From a virus: a stretch of DNA of 63,896 nucleotides. Below are positions 1 through 9,400 of the stretch, in pieces. Numbering within the stretch: position 1 is the stretch's first letter; each line of letters opens with the position of its first letter. The notes under the pieces were generated by a model that saw only the letters and a list, made by a program, of their open reading frames with translations, was not told the DNA's origin and made no database searches. The position numbers and the translations under genes are program-made. The DNA lies in IMG/VR virus record IMGVR_UViG_3300044516_000384, positions 1 through 63,896 of that record; one strand, 5' to 3'.

Positions 1-10
1 AAATATATAT

Positions 11-136
11 TAAACGACTCAATAAGAAAGGAAATAATGTTCAACGCGAACGTAAGTGTTACGACAGATGAGTATGAATGGTTTGCGTCTCATAAATGGA
101 ATGACATGCAACCTAATGTATGTCACAGTCTTACAC
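11..136. repeat. Left copy of 126-bp direct terminal repeat
   Basis: Bases 11-136 are identical to 63771-63896. The first ten bases of the window differ from the ten before the right copy (7 of 10 match). The repeat shows that the contig closes into a circle of about 63,760 bp. The length is close to a typical assembler overlap, so it may be an assembly product and not a physical terminal repeat of the virion DNA. The repeat lies inside a coding sequence, not in a packaging-site-like region. Confidence 0.95.
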
Positions 137-312
137 AATCATTACTCTATCCTCAAGTACTACAACACGTACTACGTGCGCCGACGCCATTGGCTGCACG
201 TATAGCATTAGAACTAGATAAGCTCTCCGTATTCCCTGATGGAACATCATCTACTAAATATGTAAAACAAGTTTGGGAATATATACATGGAAGAAGATCC
301 AGATCTAAATGA
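37..312 (+). CDS. Hypothetical protein; C-terminal part of a gene spanning the circle junction
   Basis: I do not recognise this protein. As seen here it is 91 aa from an ATG preceded by AAAGGAA. When the right terminal repeat is joined to the left one, the frame beginning at 63509 runs through this ATG without a stop, giving a single protein of about 187 aa. The ATG at 37 may therefore be internal, or a second start with its own ribosome site. The C-terminal end is basic (HGRRSRSK) and overlaps the small membrane-protein gene at 287. It lies at the head of the recombination genes. No catalytic motif is visible. Confidence 0.6.
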   Translation: MFNANVSVTTDEYEWFASHKWNDMQPNVCHSLTQSLLYPQVLQHVLRAPTPLAARIALELDKLSVFPDGTSSTKYVKQVWEYIHGRRSRSK

Positions 313-397
313 AGCAATCAAAGGCGGTATGGGCTGCGTTCTAATCTTAATCATCATCGGGATATATGTGTACCACGCATATATCATTAGGATATGA
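287..397 (+). CDS. Small predicted membrane protein (36 aa)
   Basis: A short acidic N-terminus (MEEDPDLNEA) is followed by one hydrophobic segment at about residues 15-33 (cores VLILIIIGIYVY) and a short basic tail, so a single-pass membrane peptide is likely. It overlaps the previous gene by 26 nt, and its TGA overlaps the ATG of the VRR-NUC gene as ATGA, which supports translation by coupling. The upstream ribosome site (GGGA) is weak. Function is unknown. Confidence 0.55.
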   Translation: MEEDPDLNEAIKGGMGCVLILIIIGIYVYHAYIIRI

Positions 398-762
398 GAA
401 GACGAAATGATGAAGCAGTATTTCAAAGCCAAGTTTGCATGATGTTGAGAGCATGTGGATACACAGTCATTGAGATTGGTAAGTCAAGAGGCAAGACGCG
501 ATGTCGTTCATGTGGCACGTTTCAATATGCTACTGGATGGCAAGGTAATACAGTAGGTGCACCTGACTTATATATCCACTGCAAGGACTGGCCCATACCA
601 ATTGGTGTGGGCCTTGAATTAAAAACGGAGAAAGGATCAGTAAGAGAAGCACAACAATTAATAGCTAATGAAAACATGACAGTCATATGCAGAAATGTAG
701 ATGACGTAATTAACGCAATGCGAAAAGTAGAATCAAAGTTTGAAAGAGAATGTAAATTATGA
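394..762 (+). CDS. VRR-NUC domain nuclease
   Basis: A 122-aa protein of the stand-alone VRR-NUC type, a PD-(D/E)xK nuclease family common in phages and linked to Holliday-junction or flap processing. Visible parts: an N-terminal helix (DEAVFQSQV), a GAPDLY strand at about residue 56 and a GLELKTEKG strand at about residue 72, which supply the D and E-x-K catalytic residues, then a helix with REAQQ. An extra CRSCG pair sits at about residue 37. It starts on ATGA overlap with the upstream small gene and overlaps the next gene by 4 nt. Its neighbours (annealing protein, Gam-like protein) suggest a role in recombination-linked replication. Confidence 0.85.
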   Translation: MRRRNDEAVFQSQVCMMLRACGYTVIEIGKSRGKTRCRSCGTFQYATGWQGNTVGAPDLYIHCKDWPIPIGVGLELKTEKGSVREAQQLIANENMTVICRNVDDVINAMRKVESKFERECKL

Positions 763-1409
763 ATTATGATGTGTTCCCATTTAGTGAGAGCAATCATGGA
801 TGCGACCTAACATATGATCCATTTCATTATGTTTATGTAGCAGAAAAAGATGGCGCGATAGCACACGTTTCTAAAAATGGCTGGTCTTTAGTCTGCTGTT
901 GGAGTTCCGCATGGGACGCACAGAGTAATGTTGAAAAAGATTTTAGTAATCCTAAAGACTATGACATTAAACCAATATCAATTCACATATTAGCCCATGT
1001 ATCTCCAGCAATAGTTCTTGATGGAGAACCAATGTTGATCAAGTCAACTAACATAGTAAATACAAAAGCATCAACACTTACATGCCCTGATGTCATGTAT
1101 CCAGATGCCGCAATGCTATGGCATATTGCTGTAGACAAAGAAGCTAAGTCTCCAATAACTGATAATAATGGTAATCCATTTGCAGATTTAGACCCATTTG
1201 AATTGATGACTTCAATTTATAAACACGTTGGTGAGGAATGTATTGATAAATTAGCTGTTGGTGATTACGTTATTGTTGCATATACATTGTTAGTTCTATC
1301 TAAAATGGCAACAAGCTACAACGTAAATGGAAAAGTATATAGTCCAAGCGTTTCATTACTACTAAGTAAGCATGGACGGAAAGCAAACAAAGAACACGAT
1401 AATGTTTAA
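759..1409 (+). CDS. Hypothetical protein in recombination cluster
   Basis: I do not recognise this 216-aa protein. It overlaps the nuclease gene by 4 nt and the annealing-protein gene by 8 nt, so it belongs to the same coupled operon. It is soluble-looking, with aromatic residues near the N-terminus (YDPFHYVYV) and a paired Cys (VCCW) near residue 46. No nuclease, kinase or HTH motif is evident. Confidence 0.8.
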   Translation: MNYDVFPFSESNHGCDLTYDPFHYVYVAEKDGAIAHVSKNGWSLVCCWSSAWDAQSNVEKDFSNPKDYDIKPISIHILAHVSPAIVLDGEPMLIKSTNIVNTKASTLTCPDVMYPDAAMLWHIAVDKEAKSPITDNNGNPFADLDPFELMTSIYKHVGEECIDKLAVGDYVIVAYTLLVLSKMATSYNVNGKVYSPSVSLLLSKHGRKANKEHDNV

Positions 1410-1986
1410 TCCTAGAGATCATTTCATCAACTTAAAGGGCAAGCAGTACTTGCCAGTCGCAGCTCGCATTGCTTGGTTTAGAGAAGACCACCCAGAATGG
1501 AGCATAATAACAAAAGCAGTACCGGATTTATCCGGTGCTGACTATTGTACATTTCATGCTCAGATATGTCATCCGCAGCACATATGTATTGCAACTGCTC
1601 ATAAGACAGAGCATGAGAAGCACTTTGCTGATTACCGCGAGAAGGCAGAAACGGGCGCCATTGGGCGAGCATTGGCCTTGTGTGGATACGGCACATTGTT
1701 TGCTCAAGAGTTAGAGGAGCCAGTTACACCAGCGGGTGATATGCGTATTGTTGATGCACCACAACCAAGTAAGACTTCCACACTTACACCGGGTAAGCAG
1801 TTTGGTTTAGAGTGCAAGCGAATCTGGGGTTCTGGTATTACGCCATCAGACATGAAGCGTGTATTTACTAAATTGGCTGGCAACATTGATACAACAGAAG
1901 AAAATTTACGCCTTGTCGTAGAAGTACTGCAAGGTTTCAATACACCGGAAGAAGCAGAGTCGGTGTTCTTGGCAGAGGAGGATTAA
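1402..1986 (+). CDS. Putative single-strand annealing / ssDNA-binding protein
   Basis: The pattern NPRDHFINLKGKQYL, then ARIAWFREDHPEWSI, then KAETGAIGRALALCGYGT matches a family found in phages and Firmicutes or Chloroflexi genomes that I recall being annotated as ssDNA-binding or Erf/Rad52-like annealing proteins. The GxIGRAL block at about residues 82-96 is its most conserved part. The start at MFNPRDH (1402, overlapping the upstream stop by 8 nt) fits the family better than the ATG at 1372; neither has a strong ribosome site. Followed 1 nt later by a Gam-like gene, it likely forms the annealing half of a phage recombination system. Confidence 0.7.
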   Translation: MFNPRDHFINLKGKQYLPVAARIAWFREDHPEWSIITKAVPDLSGADYCTFHAQICHPQHICIATAHKTEHEKHFADYREKAETGAIGRALALCGYGTLFAQELEEPVTPAGDMRIVDAPQPSKTSTLTPGKQFGLECKRIWGSGITPSDMKRVFTKLAGNIDTTEENLRLVVEVLQGFNTPEEAESVFLAEED

Positions 1987-1987
1987 A

Positions 1988-2551
1988 TTGGACCCAAATA
2001 AGTTTGACATCATTGGCGATAGTTACTACGAGATTGAGACCGGCGAATATGCCGGTCCAGTTGACGGCTGGTTAGGTGAGGAACTTAAAACAGAAGATGA
2101 CGTTCTTTTAGCTTTACAGCGTTTACTAAAATACGAGACTGAATTAAAGGCAGAGCAACTGGCTATGCAATCAGTAGTAGAGCGTTATAAGTCCATGGTC
2201 AAGGACAAGGAACGCAAGGTGCTATGGTTACAAGCACGTTATGGCCTACAGATTGCAGACTTTGCTAAACAGCAACTAACTGGCAAGTCTAAGACATGGA
2301 AGTGCCCATGGGGTCAAGTAGCATTTCGCACATCAGCTCCTACGTTTTCTATACTTAATGAAGAGAAGGCAGCATATGTTATTCCCTTATCGCTTGACGC
2401 CATAAAGGTTGAGCATAAAGTATACAAAAGCAAGATACCAAAAGAAGTACAACTCACACTGGTTGAAGAGTATCCAGAGTTGTTTAGTATGACAGAGGCA
2501 TCTGAAAACTTCAGCATTAAAACGTTGACAGCAACTGAGGTAGAAGAGTAA
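1988..2551 (+). CDS. Gam-like host-nuclease inhibitor / DNA end-binding protein
   Basis: A 187-aa protein with a long helical N-terminal half (LLKYETELKAEQLAM and onward) followed by GKSKTWKCPWGQVAFR at about residue 98, the counterpart of the ktvk.p.G.i.fR signature of the Mu Gam-like family. Mu Gam binds double-strand ends and blocks RecBCD-type exonucleases. The gene uses a TTG start chosen because a perfect AGGAGG lies 6 nt upstream. It directly follows the annealing-protein gene, a common pairing in phage recombination modules. Confidence 0.75.
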   Translation: MDPNKFDIIGDSYYEIETGEYAGPVDGWLGEELKTEDDVLLALQRLLKYETELKAEQLAMQSVVERYKSMVKDKERKVLWLQARYGLQIADFAKQQLTGKSKTWKCPWGQVAFRTSAPTFSILNEEKAAYVIPLSLDAIKVEHKVYKSKIPKEVQLTLVEEYPELFSMTEASENFSIKTLTATEVEE

Positions 2552-2604
2552 GATTGATTGCTCTGTAACTATATTCAAACGGAGTCAACAACAACCAAAC
2601 ATAG

Positions 2605-2635
2605 AAGGCCGCGAGTTAATACCTCGTGGCCTTTT
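2605..2635 (+). terminator. Probable intrinsic terminator after the recombination genes
   Basis: AAGGCC-CGAG pairs with CTCG-GGCCTT around a 7-nt loop, with one mismatched pair, and is followed by TTTTG. The U-run is short, so termination may be partial. It separates the recombination genes from the replication genes that begin at 2655. Confidence 0.6.
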
Positions 2636-2654
2636 GTGGCATAGAAAGAATTAT

Positions 2655-3203
2655 ATGAACGAAGAGATTGTACGTATTGGAAACTTACCTAGTTCGATTT
2701 TAGTTTCAGATGTAGGTATTACATTCCTTAAAGATTTAGAATTTGATGATTGGTACAAGTTAATGCAAACACTGCAAAGACTTGAGACTGCATTTCAATT
2801 TGGCATTGGTGACGCATTAAATTATGGACAAACACAATATGGTGAGAAGTATTCTCAAGCAATGGATGCCACGGGATATGCATACCAGTCATTAGCCAAC
2901 TGGGCATGGGTAAGTGGATCAATACCTCATCACAACCGTGTATCAGGACTTAGCTGGTCACATCACCGTGTAGTTGCTAAGCTTCCAGTTGATCAACAAA
3001 AAGAAATATTACTATCTGCTTACTCACAACAAATGTCTGCCAGTGATATAGTTGCAGTCCTGACTGGTGATGTAGAACCACAGAAAAGAGTTACTGTTAA
3101 AGTCCCCGACGGCATGACAGCCGATGAGGCAAGTGAGATATTAACTAAGTCAGCATCAAACAAAAAAGAAGACGTATGTGCGTCATGCCCATATAGGAAA
3201 TAA
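2655..3203 (+). CDS. Hypothetical protein, possible DNA-binding regulator
   Basis: The start MNEEIVRIGN is chosen over the longer frame because an AGAAAG site lies just upstream and the extra residues fall in the terminator. The middle (YGEKYSQAMDATGYAYQSL, then LSWSHHRVVAKLP) resembles a region I have seen in phage and actinobacterial proteins with partition or HTH-like roles, but I cannot name the family firmly. The C-terminus ends in a Cys pair (CASCPYRK). It sits 2 nt before the replication initiator-like gene, so a role at the replication origin or in regulation is an inference. Confidence 0.75.
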   Translation: MNEEIVRIGNLPSSILVSDVGITFLKDLEFDDWYKLMQTLQRLETAFQFGIGDALNYGQTQYGEKYSQAMDATGYAYQSLANWAWVSGSIPHHNRVSGLSWSHHRVVAKLPVDQQKEILLSAYSQQMSASDIVAVLTGDVEPQKRVTVKVPDGMTADEASEILTKSASNKKEDVCASCPYRK

Positions 3204-3205
3204 CA

Positions 3206-3919
3206 ATGATAACAGTGTTCAACGGAAAGTCATTTGGCTTATCCGGTGAAAAAGCATCTGGATTTGTACAGATAGATAGATTACTTGTAGACCATATAAC
3301 TAACTTTACTCCATCAGGGTTTGTCGTTTTCATGGTTATCGTAATGCATGTAGACAATGAGGGTTATTGTTGGCCTAGTATCAAAAGACTTACTGAATGC
3401 ACTGGGCTTTCAGAAGCAACTGTTAGAAATGCATTGCATTATCTGACTGGGATGAAGATTAACGATAAACGATTATTGGAAATCAATTCTAGAACTTCTT
3501 CCAACGGGAGAACAACAAGTAATGGATACAAGTTATTTCCAGATTCAATTGATCATGACCCTGAAACAAAGGTCAGTTCAGTCAAGCAAGAGAAGAAGGA
3601 ACTCGTAAAGGAAGATGATCCAGCGTTCTTGTTATACAAAGCATTTAAAGTTGCGCGGTGGGGGATAGTGTCTGAGTCAGCAATTACCGACAAGGAATGG
3701 AAAGATGTTCGGTTAACAATCTGGCAGATGCACAAGGCTGGTGTAACAGAAGACAGCGTCATTGAGCGCGTGAACACACTCAAAGGTAAGTGGACAAACC
3801 AAGAGATGATCACGGTTCGCTCTTTGTGGAAGCATTGGGAAACACACGCGGCATCAACGTACGGTAAGCCTAAGATAGGCGTAAAGATAGAGGACTGGTT
3901 CAATGACAGCAACGGATAA
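3206..3919 (+). CDS. Replication initiator-like winged-helix protein
   Basis: A 237-aa protein with an N-terminal winged helix-turn-helix: CWPSIKRLTECTGLSEATVR at about residues 53-72, then ALHYL and a hairpin wing. This layout is that of lambda O-like or DnaD-like phage replication proteins, where the N-terminal domain binds origin repeats and the C-terminal half binds the helicase loader or helicase. The gene overlaps the loader-like gene by 17 nt, which overlaps dnaB, so the three form an initiator-loader-helicase set. Clear iterons within the gene were not seen by eye. Confidence 0.7.
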   Translation: MITVFNGKSFGLSGEKASGFVQIDRLLVDHITNFTPSGFVVFMVIVMHVDNEGYCWPSIKRLTECTGLSEATVRNALHYLTGMKINDKRLLEINSRTSSNGRTTSNGYKLFPDSIDHDPETKVSSVKQEKKELVKEDDPAFLLYKAFKVARWGIVSESAITDKEWKDVRLTIWQMHKAGVTEDSVIERVNTLKGKWTNQEMITVRSLWKHWETHAASTYGKPKIGVKIEDWFNDSNG

Positions 3920-4340
3920 ATTACTAGCGATTCTTTCGCAACTACCTAGTTCGATCACATGGAACGATACAAGTGAGACGGTATACAGGGTAGCAATCAA
4001 TGGTCTCAACGATGAAGACATTAAAGGTGGAGCATTACGGCTTCTTACACGTAGTAAGTTTCGTCCTACTCCATCAGAAGTGTTGCTCAGCGTGGCCATT
4101 GAGAAGTTTGGTGATGCTCAACCACATATTGTTACGTATGACATCGGTGAGGGATTGAGGTTAGGGGTACCTGCTGACAAGCTGCATCCTACAGTTAGAC
4201 TCGTTCTAAGAAAGACTGGAGGCTATCAAGCATGGAGAGTAGAACCACCTATCAAAGGGCAATCGCTACAAGAAGTAATTAATGAAGTACACATCGTTAG
4301 GCTAACGGAATACATGAATGAGCAAAGAACAAAATCTTAG
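3903..4340 (+). CDS. Putative helicase loader (G39P-like)
   Basis: This 145-aa protein lies between an initiator-like gene and dnaB, overlapping both. Residues 15-65, including ALRLLTRSKFRPTPSEV, resemble the small helical SPP1 G39P-type loaders (an RF-PTPSE-like turn follows a short helix bundle). G39P delivers hexameric helicase to the origin. The rest has no ATPase motif, so it is not a DnaC-type AAA+ loader. The identification rests on position and a weak motif. Confidence 0.6.
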   Translation: MTATDKLLAILSQLPSSITWNDTSETVYRVAINGLNDEDIKGGALRLLTRSKFRPTPSEVLLSVAIEKFGDAQPHIVTYDIGEGLRLGVPADKLHPTVRLVLRKTGGYQAWRVEPPIKGQSLQEVINEVHIVRLTEYMNEQRTKS

Positions 4341-5703
4341 AAGCATTGGCTTCAACATTGAAATACCTTCAGATGTTATGAGTGAGCAATCACTTATAGC
4401 ATCTGTTCTTCTTGGTGGAAAGAAGTTATTCAAGAGTCTCTCGCACATCAACAAAGGTATGTTCTACAGGGTCTCACACAGCCTCATATGGGATGCATAT
4501 GTTGCAATCGATGCAGCTGGTCAAGACATTGATATCGTTACTGTAAATGAAGAACTAACAAAGCATAATGCGCTAGAGGCTTGTGGTGGACTTGGCTACA
4601 TCATGCAGTGTGCGGAGTTGCTACCAAGTACATCTAACTACGAGAGTTATGTCAAGTTAGTAGTCGAGTATCATCGACGGAGAGAAATAATATTCTCATC
4701 AGAGTTAGCAAGCAAGAAGGCCTCGCTTGGAGATGATGATGTTGATTCGATCATCGCTGATTTAAATAAATCTGTTTCGTATACCAATTCCGGAAACGCA
4801 TCTGAAGATTTATCTAAATTAATATGGGACACAACAACCGACGCTGTGTCTAGAGATGCTGATAAAGAAGACTTCTCCATTGGGTCTGGTTACAGTGAGG
4901 TCGATTTAATTACTGGGGGCTGGCGCGATGGTGAGTTGATCATCTTAGGTGGTCGTCCGTCTATGGGAAAGTCAAGCCTTGGGTTACAATATGCATGGAA
5001 TGCAGCTAGGTTCATGCGGACACTAGAAAAGAAGACAGGAGTATTGATTATCAGCGCAGAGATGTCGAAAGACATGGTAACTGCACGTATGCTTTCAATC
5101 TACAGTGAAGTGGATAGCCAAGTTATACAGACAAAGAAACTGAATAACTATCAGAAGGATAAGCTACAAGCCGTAGCACAGGAGGCTAGGACACTTCATG
5201 TTAGGATTATCGCAGATAAGACTGTCACCCTTGGAGGAATCAGAGATGCCATCAGGGACGCACAAAAATCTTTTCATGTTGGCTTGGTGGTTGTTGATTA
5301 CTTACAGATGATTGCCATGCCAGCGTCATATAAGTCAGAGAATCGCACACGTGATATTGGCGTGATCAGTCGAGGGCTAAAAGATATTGCCCGTGAATAC
5401 AAGTGTCCCGTCATTGCACTATCGAGCCTGTCTAGAGCAGTAGAGCAACGACAAGATAAGAGGCCGATGATGTCAGATCTAAGAGAATCTGGAGACATTG
5501 AATCAGATGCTGATGTCATCCAGTTTATATATAGAGCTGGCTACTACGAGCAGAAGCAATCTGGTGATGAGGAACAAGAAGCCGATAAGGCTGAAGTCAT
5601 TACTGCTAAAAACAGAAATGGAAAGACCGGGGTCTCACTACTACAGTTTGAACCCCGGTTCGCAAAGTTTACAGAGTTTTCATCAGGAGGATTTTTTCTT
5701 TAG
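4318..5703 (+). CDS. dnaB: Replicative DNA helicase, DnaB-like
   Basis: A 461-aa protein, the usual DnaB length. The N-terminal helical domain (from SEQSLIASVLLGGK, residues 22-35) binds primase in the family, and the RecA-like C-terminal domain has Walker A GGRPSMGKSS at 211-220, a SAEMSK motif near 246 and Walker B VVVDYLQ at 324-330. It also has LSSLSR and SGDIESDAD motifs typical of DnaB. No primase or polymerase gene is recognisable in the genome, so the helicase probably recruits the host replisome. The gene overlaps the loader-like gene by 23 nt and its 3' end overlaps the endolysin gene on the other strand by 21 nt. An 8-bp inverted repeat (5626-5633 / 5652-5659) lies near its end. 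Confidence 0.92.
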   Translation: MSKEQNLRSIGFNIEIPSDVMSEQSLIASVLLGGKKLFKSLSHINKGMFYRVSHSLIWDAYVAIDAAGQDIDIVTVNEELTKHNALEACGGLGYIMQCAELLPSTSNYESYVKLVVEYHRRREIIFSSELASKKASLGDDDVDSIIADLNKSVSYTNSGNASEDLSKLIWDTTTDAVSRDADKEDFSIGSGYSEVDLITGGWRDGELIILGGRPSMGKSSLGLQYAWNAARFMRTLEKKTGVLIISAEMSKDMVTARMLSIYSEVDSQVIQTKKLNNYQKDKLQAVAQEARTLHVRIIADKTVTLGGIRDAIRDAQKSFHVGLVVVDYLQMIAMPASYKSENRTRDIGVISRGLKDIAREYKCPVIALSSLSRAVEQRQDKRPMMSDLRESGDIESDADVIQFIYRAGYYEQKQSGDEEQEADKAEVITAKNRNGKTGVSLLQFEPRFAKFTEFSSGGFFL

Positions 5704-6474
5704 ATAGACTTTCTTTTGGTCACTATTGGCGATGCAATCAAGATCAAAACTACGAGCAAGATCTCTGATTGCTGCATATGATTTACCATCTCGTAGAATA
5801 CACTGAACGGCCAGTGGTTCACCATTGATCACTGGCCCATCTTCCCAAGCAAGTACGACATTGTCCCCAGCGACAAGCCGAACAAAGTCACGCACAGGCG
5901 CGTATGTCTTTCCATTCTGCAATAAGGCAACAATGTGGTTGTCTCCGTACACAATCTTCCAATCCTGCCCAGCTTGAATCAATGACCATGGACGTATAAA
6001 ACGGACCGCGTTTTTATTACGATTTCCATATAGTGGTCGGTGGGCTACTTCATATCCATTGCGACTTCCATCGTTATTACTATTCCCCTCAATGGATTTC
6101 CAAATACCATTCTCATCTTTTCCTTCAACAATCCCAATGTGAAATGCATCTTGATGTCCATTGTTTAAAGTCTTTACCAAGATGACTAAATCACCAGCCA
6201 TAGGTGTTGTATGCAATACACCATATTTCTTAGCAACAGCTAACCAGACATCGCAGTCTGCACTGAAACATAATGGCCAATCCAAACCACTCTTATCTTC
6301 CCACTCCATTGCAATCCCACTTACAAATGACGCGCACCAAAAGCTACCTAATGGTGCATGCACATTTGTGTTCCACCTATCAATCAGTGGGCCACGATTG
6401 CTACCAACTGGTTGCTCAGATACATCAATGTATTTTTCTGCAATAGAAATAAACAAATCAGCATTAGTAGTCAT
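5683..6474 (-). CDS. Endolysin: CHAP-type cysteine amidase/peptidase with stalk-like C-terminal domain
   Basis: A 263-aa cell-wall hydrolase. The N-terminal domain has the catalytic pattern of CHAP/TIGR02594-like enzymes: Cys47 in FWCASFV, His112 in FHIGIVEG and a likely third residue in IEGNSNN near 131. Residues about 185-262 hold two YAPVRD / YAAIRD-type units with a KKVYLK end, as in the copper-amine-oxidase-N/stalk domain known from many Firmicutes surface proteins, probably for wall attachment. There is no signal peptide, so a holin is needed for export. It overlaps the end of the giant gene by 11 nt and is the last gene of the late arm. Confidence 0.85.
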   Translation of the reverse strand: MTTNADLFISIAEKYIDVSEQPVGSNRGPLIDRWNTNVHAPLGSFWCASFVSGIAMEWEDKSGLDWPLCFSADCDVWLAVAKKYGVLHTTPMAGDLVILVKTLNNGHQDAFHIGIVEGKDENGIWKSIEGNSNNDGSRNGYEVAHRPLYGNRNKNAVRFIRPWSLIQAGQDWKIVYGDNHIVALLQNGKTYAPVRDFVRLVAGDNVVLAWEDGPVINGEPLAVQCILRDGKSYAAIRDLARSFDLDCIANSDQKKVYLKKKSS

Positions 6475-9400
6475 ATCGGTTTCGTCCTCGCTCTAAATTT
6501 TTTCTCTGCATGCGTTCTTCTTCTTCTTGTAATGCTTGTTCCATTATTGATGGGCCTTGTTTTTCATCACTTGGAAGAATAGGTTTTAATGGGATTTTAA
6601 GATCTGGTGATTTAGTTACAGCTTCAGCAAACTTCTTCTTATCCAACTTAGATAACGATTTAGTTTTCTCTGATGGCAGCTGATACATCATACGAGCTTG
6701 ATCTTGAGGCGCACTGTCAGGAATACCAGAAACTACTCCACGCATGCCATATTTTGATGCAATCTCAGGAGCATTTGGATATTGACTTGCTTCCTTAAGA
6801 TCGTAGAATAATCCATTTAAACGTAACTCATCAATCTGATCTTTCAAAGCGTAGTTATTGAATCGAGAGTTGACACCAAATAGTCTTAAATACATTGACC
6901 ACTTTAATGTATCTGATAATTCGTTATCACCTGTGCCCTTAGTAATAGCATCATATATTGCAATGTCATTCATAAACGATTGATACTGTACGTTTGTAAG
7001 AGATAACGATAACTCTGATGCATTCTCACCCAATGCAGCTCTGTACACTGGATCCATAATCGTCATTGGGCTGAAAGGTATTTTTATACGTCCTTCACGC
7101 ATAACATCGTAACCCTTACTTTGCTGTAATGCAGGTGCGCCAGTAAATGTCTTTCCAGTAGCTGCAGTCTTTGCATATCCAGCAAGGGATGTTAACTTAG
7201 AAAAGAAAGTTGTTTGTGCAACTGATTCAAAATAAGTGCGTAATGCCTCGTCTGTACTTGTTGCTTTACTAGCACGTTGGAATGGCTCTACTAATGTGCG
7301 GTTAAAGAATGTTGCTGATTGTGGTAAATCATATAGAACACTATTGAATAATCGTAACTTACCAAAACCTTCCTTCATAGGATTCAAATTATCAAAAAGC
7401 TTAGGCCCTACAGCAACGCCTTGGAATTTCTTGTGGTTATAACCAAAGATTGTAGCAAAGTCATTCCAATCAGTTGGTGTTTTATTTTGCGCCAAGAATC
7501 TTTTGTTGTCTATATATTGACTTAAGATATTAGACACCATGCCAAGTATTGCTGTTTGCATTACCATGTTTGCAAACACACGAGCAGTCTGTATCCAAGA
7601 TTCTTTTCCGCGAGAGAAAAATCTACGTTCTGCGTAGTTGTCAACCCATCCATCTCCTATACCAAGTGGGTCAGCATGCTTGTTAAATCCCATAATCACA
7701 TTGTTTGCTGTTGCTTTTAATCCCATGCTAATGAATGCTGGTAGTAATGTTTGCATAGCCTGTGACTTGTGCCATTGCGGAGCACTCATAACTGTTCTTC
7801 CAAAGTCAAGTATATTCTTAACTACAGGCTTAAGTGCTGGATCAGATCCTGCTGGAGCACCACTAATAGCATTGATGTGTGTAGCATGATCTTGTTTCAT
7901 CTTCATCTTCTGATATTGCGATAGCAAAATATTACTGTCTACTTGTGCTGCATATTCAAGCCAAGACTTGATACGCAAGATGTCTGTAGATAAAGAGTTT
8001 CCGCGTTCAATTGCGTTTGCTGCAGGTAGTAACTTAGCTAATACTCCACTTCCAAGTGATTCAGATGTTGTATTTTGAATTGCATAATCATATACATCTG
8101 TACCATTCATCAGTGCTAACTTAGTAGCCTCTGCAAACCATTGTCCATAGTCGGTAACTAAACCAGCTTTTGTAAGGTCATCAATGGTGTAAGCTCTACC
8201 ACTACCGGGATTTCCTAATCCAAAAACTTCAGTCTTTGGTCCAAATGGCAATATGCCAAGTCGTATTTCATTACCCGGTGTTCCATACTTAGAAAATAAA
8301 CCTTGAACAATTCTGTGATACATCTTGTCACCGTATGCACCCAGCTTTCTATGTCCAGAAATTGCACCAACTAATTTTCCAAACCCACCCTTACCTGTTG
8401 TTGGTGAACTACCAAATGGCAAGTTTGGAAGTATCGCTGTTAGTCCATAAAACTGCATCATTGCATTCTTAGGGTTCATTGATGTTAATGCATAGTTCTG
8501 AATGAATGTACGACCAAAGTCATAGTTCAATACAGCAGCTTTTGCAATGCTGGTTAACTCCACCCATATACCAGATAGAACACTACTAACAGCGCGTCCC
8601 TTTTTTGTTTTGTACCAAGGCATCTTAGACATCTGTCCGGGTGCTAACTTTACAACACTAGGAGTTGTTGTTGGTCCGCCCGGAGTTGGACTAGATGAAG
8701 TACTAAACAACGCGGATGCAGTCTCTTCAAATACACGTGTTGGAATAGAGATGTATAAAGTATCTCCCTTTACCTGTGATGAAGAGTGCACTCCATTAAT
8801 TGTGTCATCATTGTGGATCACAAGATTCTTAGGTTCTGCTGGTACAGTCGTAGCTTCTTTAATAAACCTAGTTGCCTGTAATTCTCTATACGCTTGTACA
8901 ACACCGGGGTCATCTGCAAACTTTTCAGGTATCTCAAAGCCGGGATCCATAGCATGCTTGTACTGGTCAGGCATGATATCTTCAACATCTGCCATGTCGT
9001 AACCAGATGACATCCAAGTACTTCCCTCGTCAGACTTGACAACAGCTGAGCTAACCTCTTTGTACACACTTCCGTTTTCTGCTTCAAAGAATGCTTCTCG
9101 CACTGTTGTTAACTTCTTTGAGTTCTCCATCCATGATTCTAATGACGTGCCTTCTTTTAACCCCCTAAGTAATTCCTGAGATGTCAATAGCTTTGCAACA
9201 TGAACTTGCATCGGCACAATTTTCTTATTGCCTACAGCCTCGCGTTGTTTATCATTAAGAATATTGTTTTTGAAGACAGTGTCTATAAGAAGTCGTGGGT
9301 TTTGACTAGCAATATCTTGATTATTGCTTCCGTCTTCATATACAGACTTATATGGGTTAGCCAGTTCGGTAGCCGTAAATGACATCCCAGTTTCAGAAGA

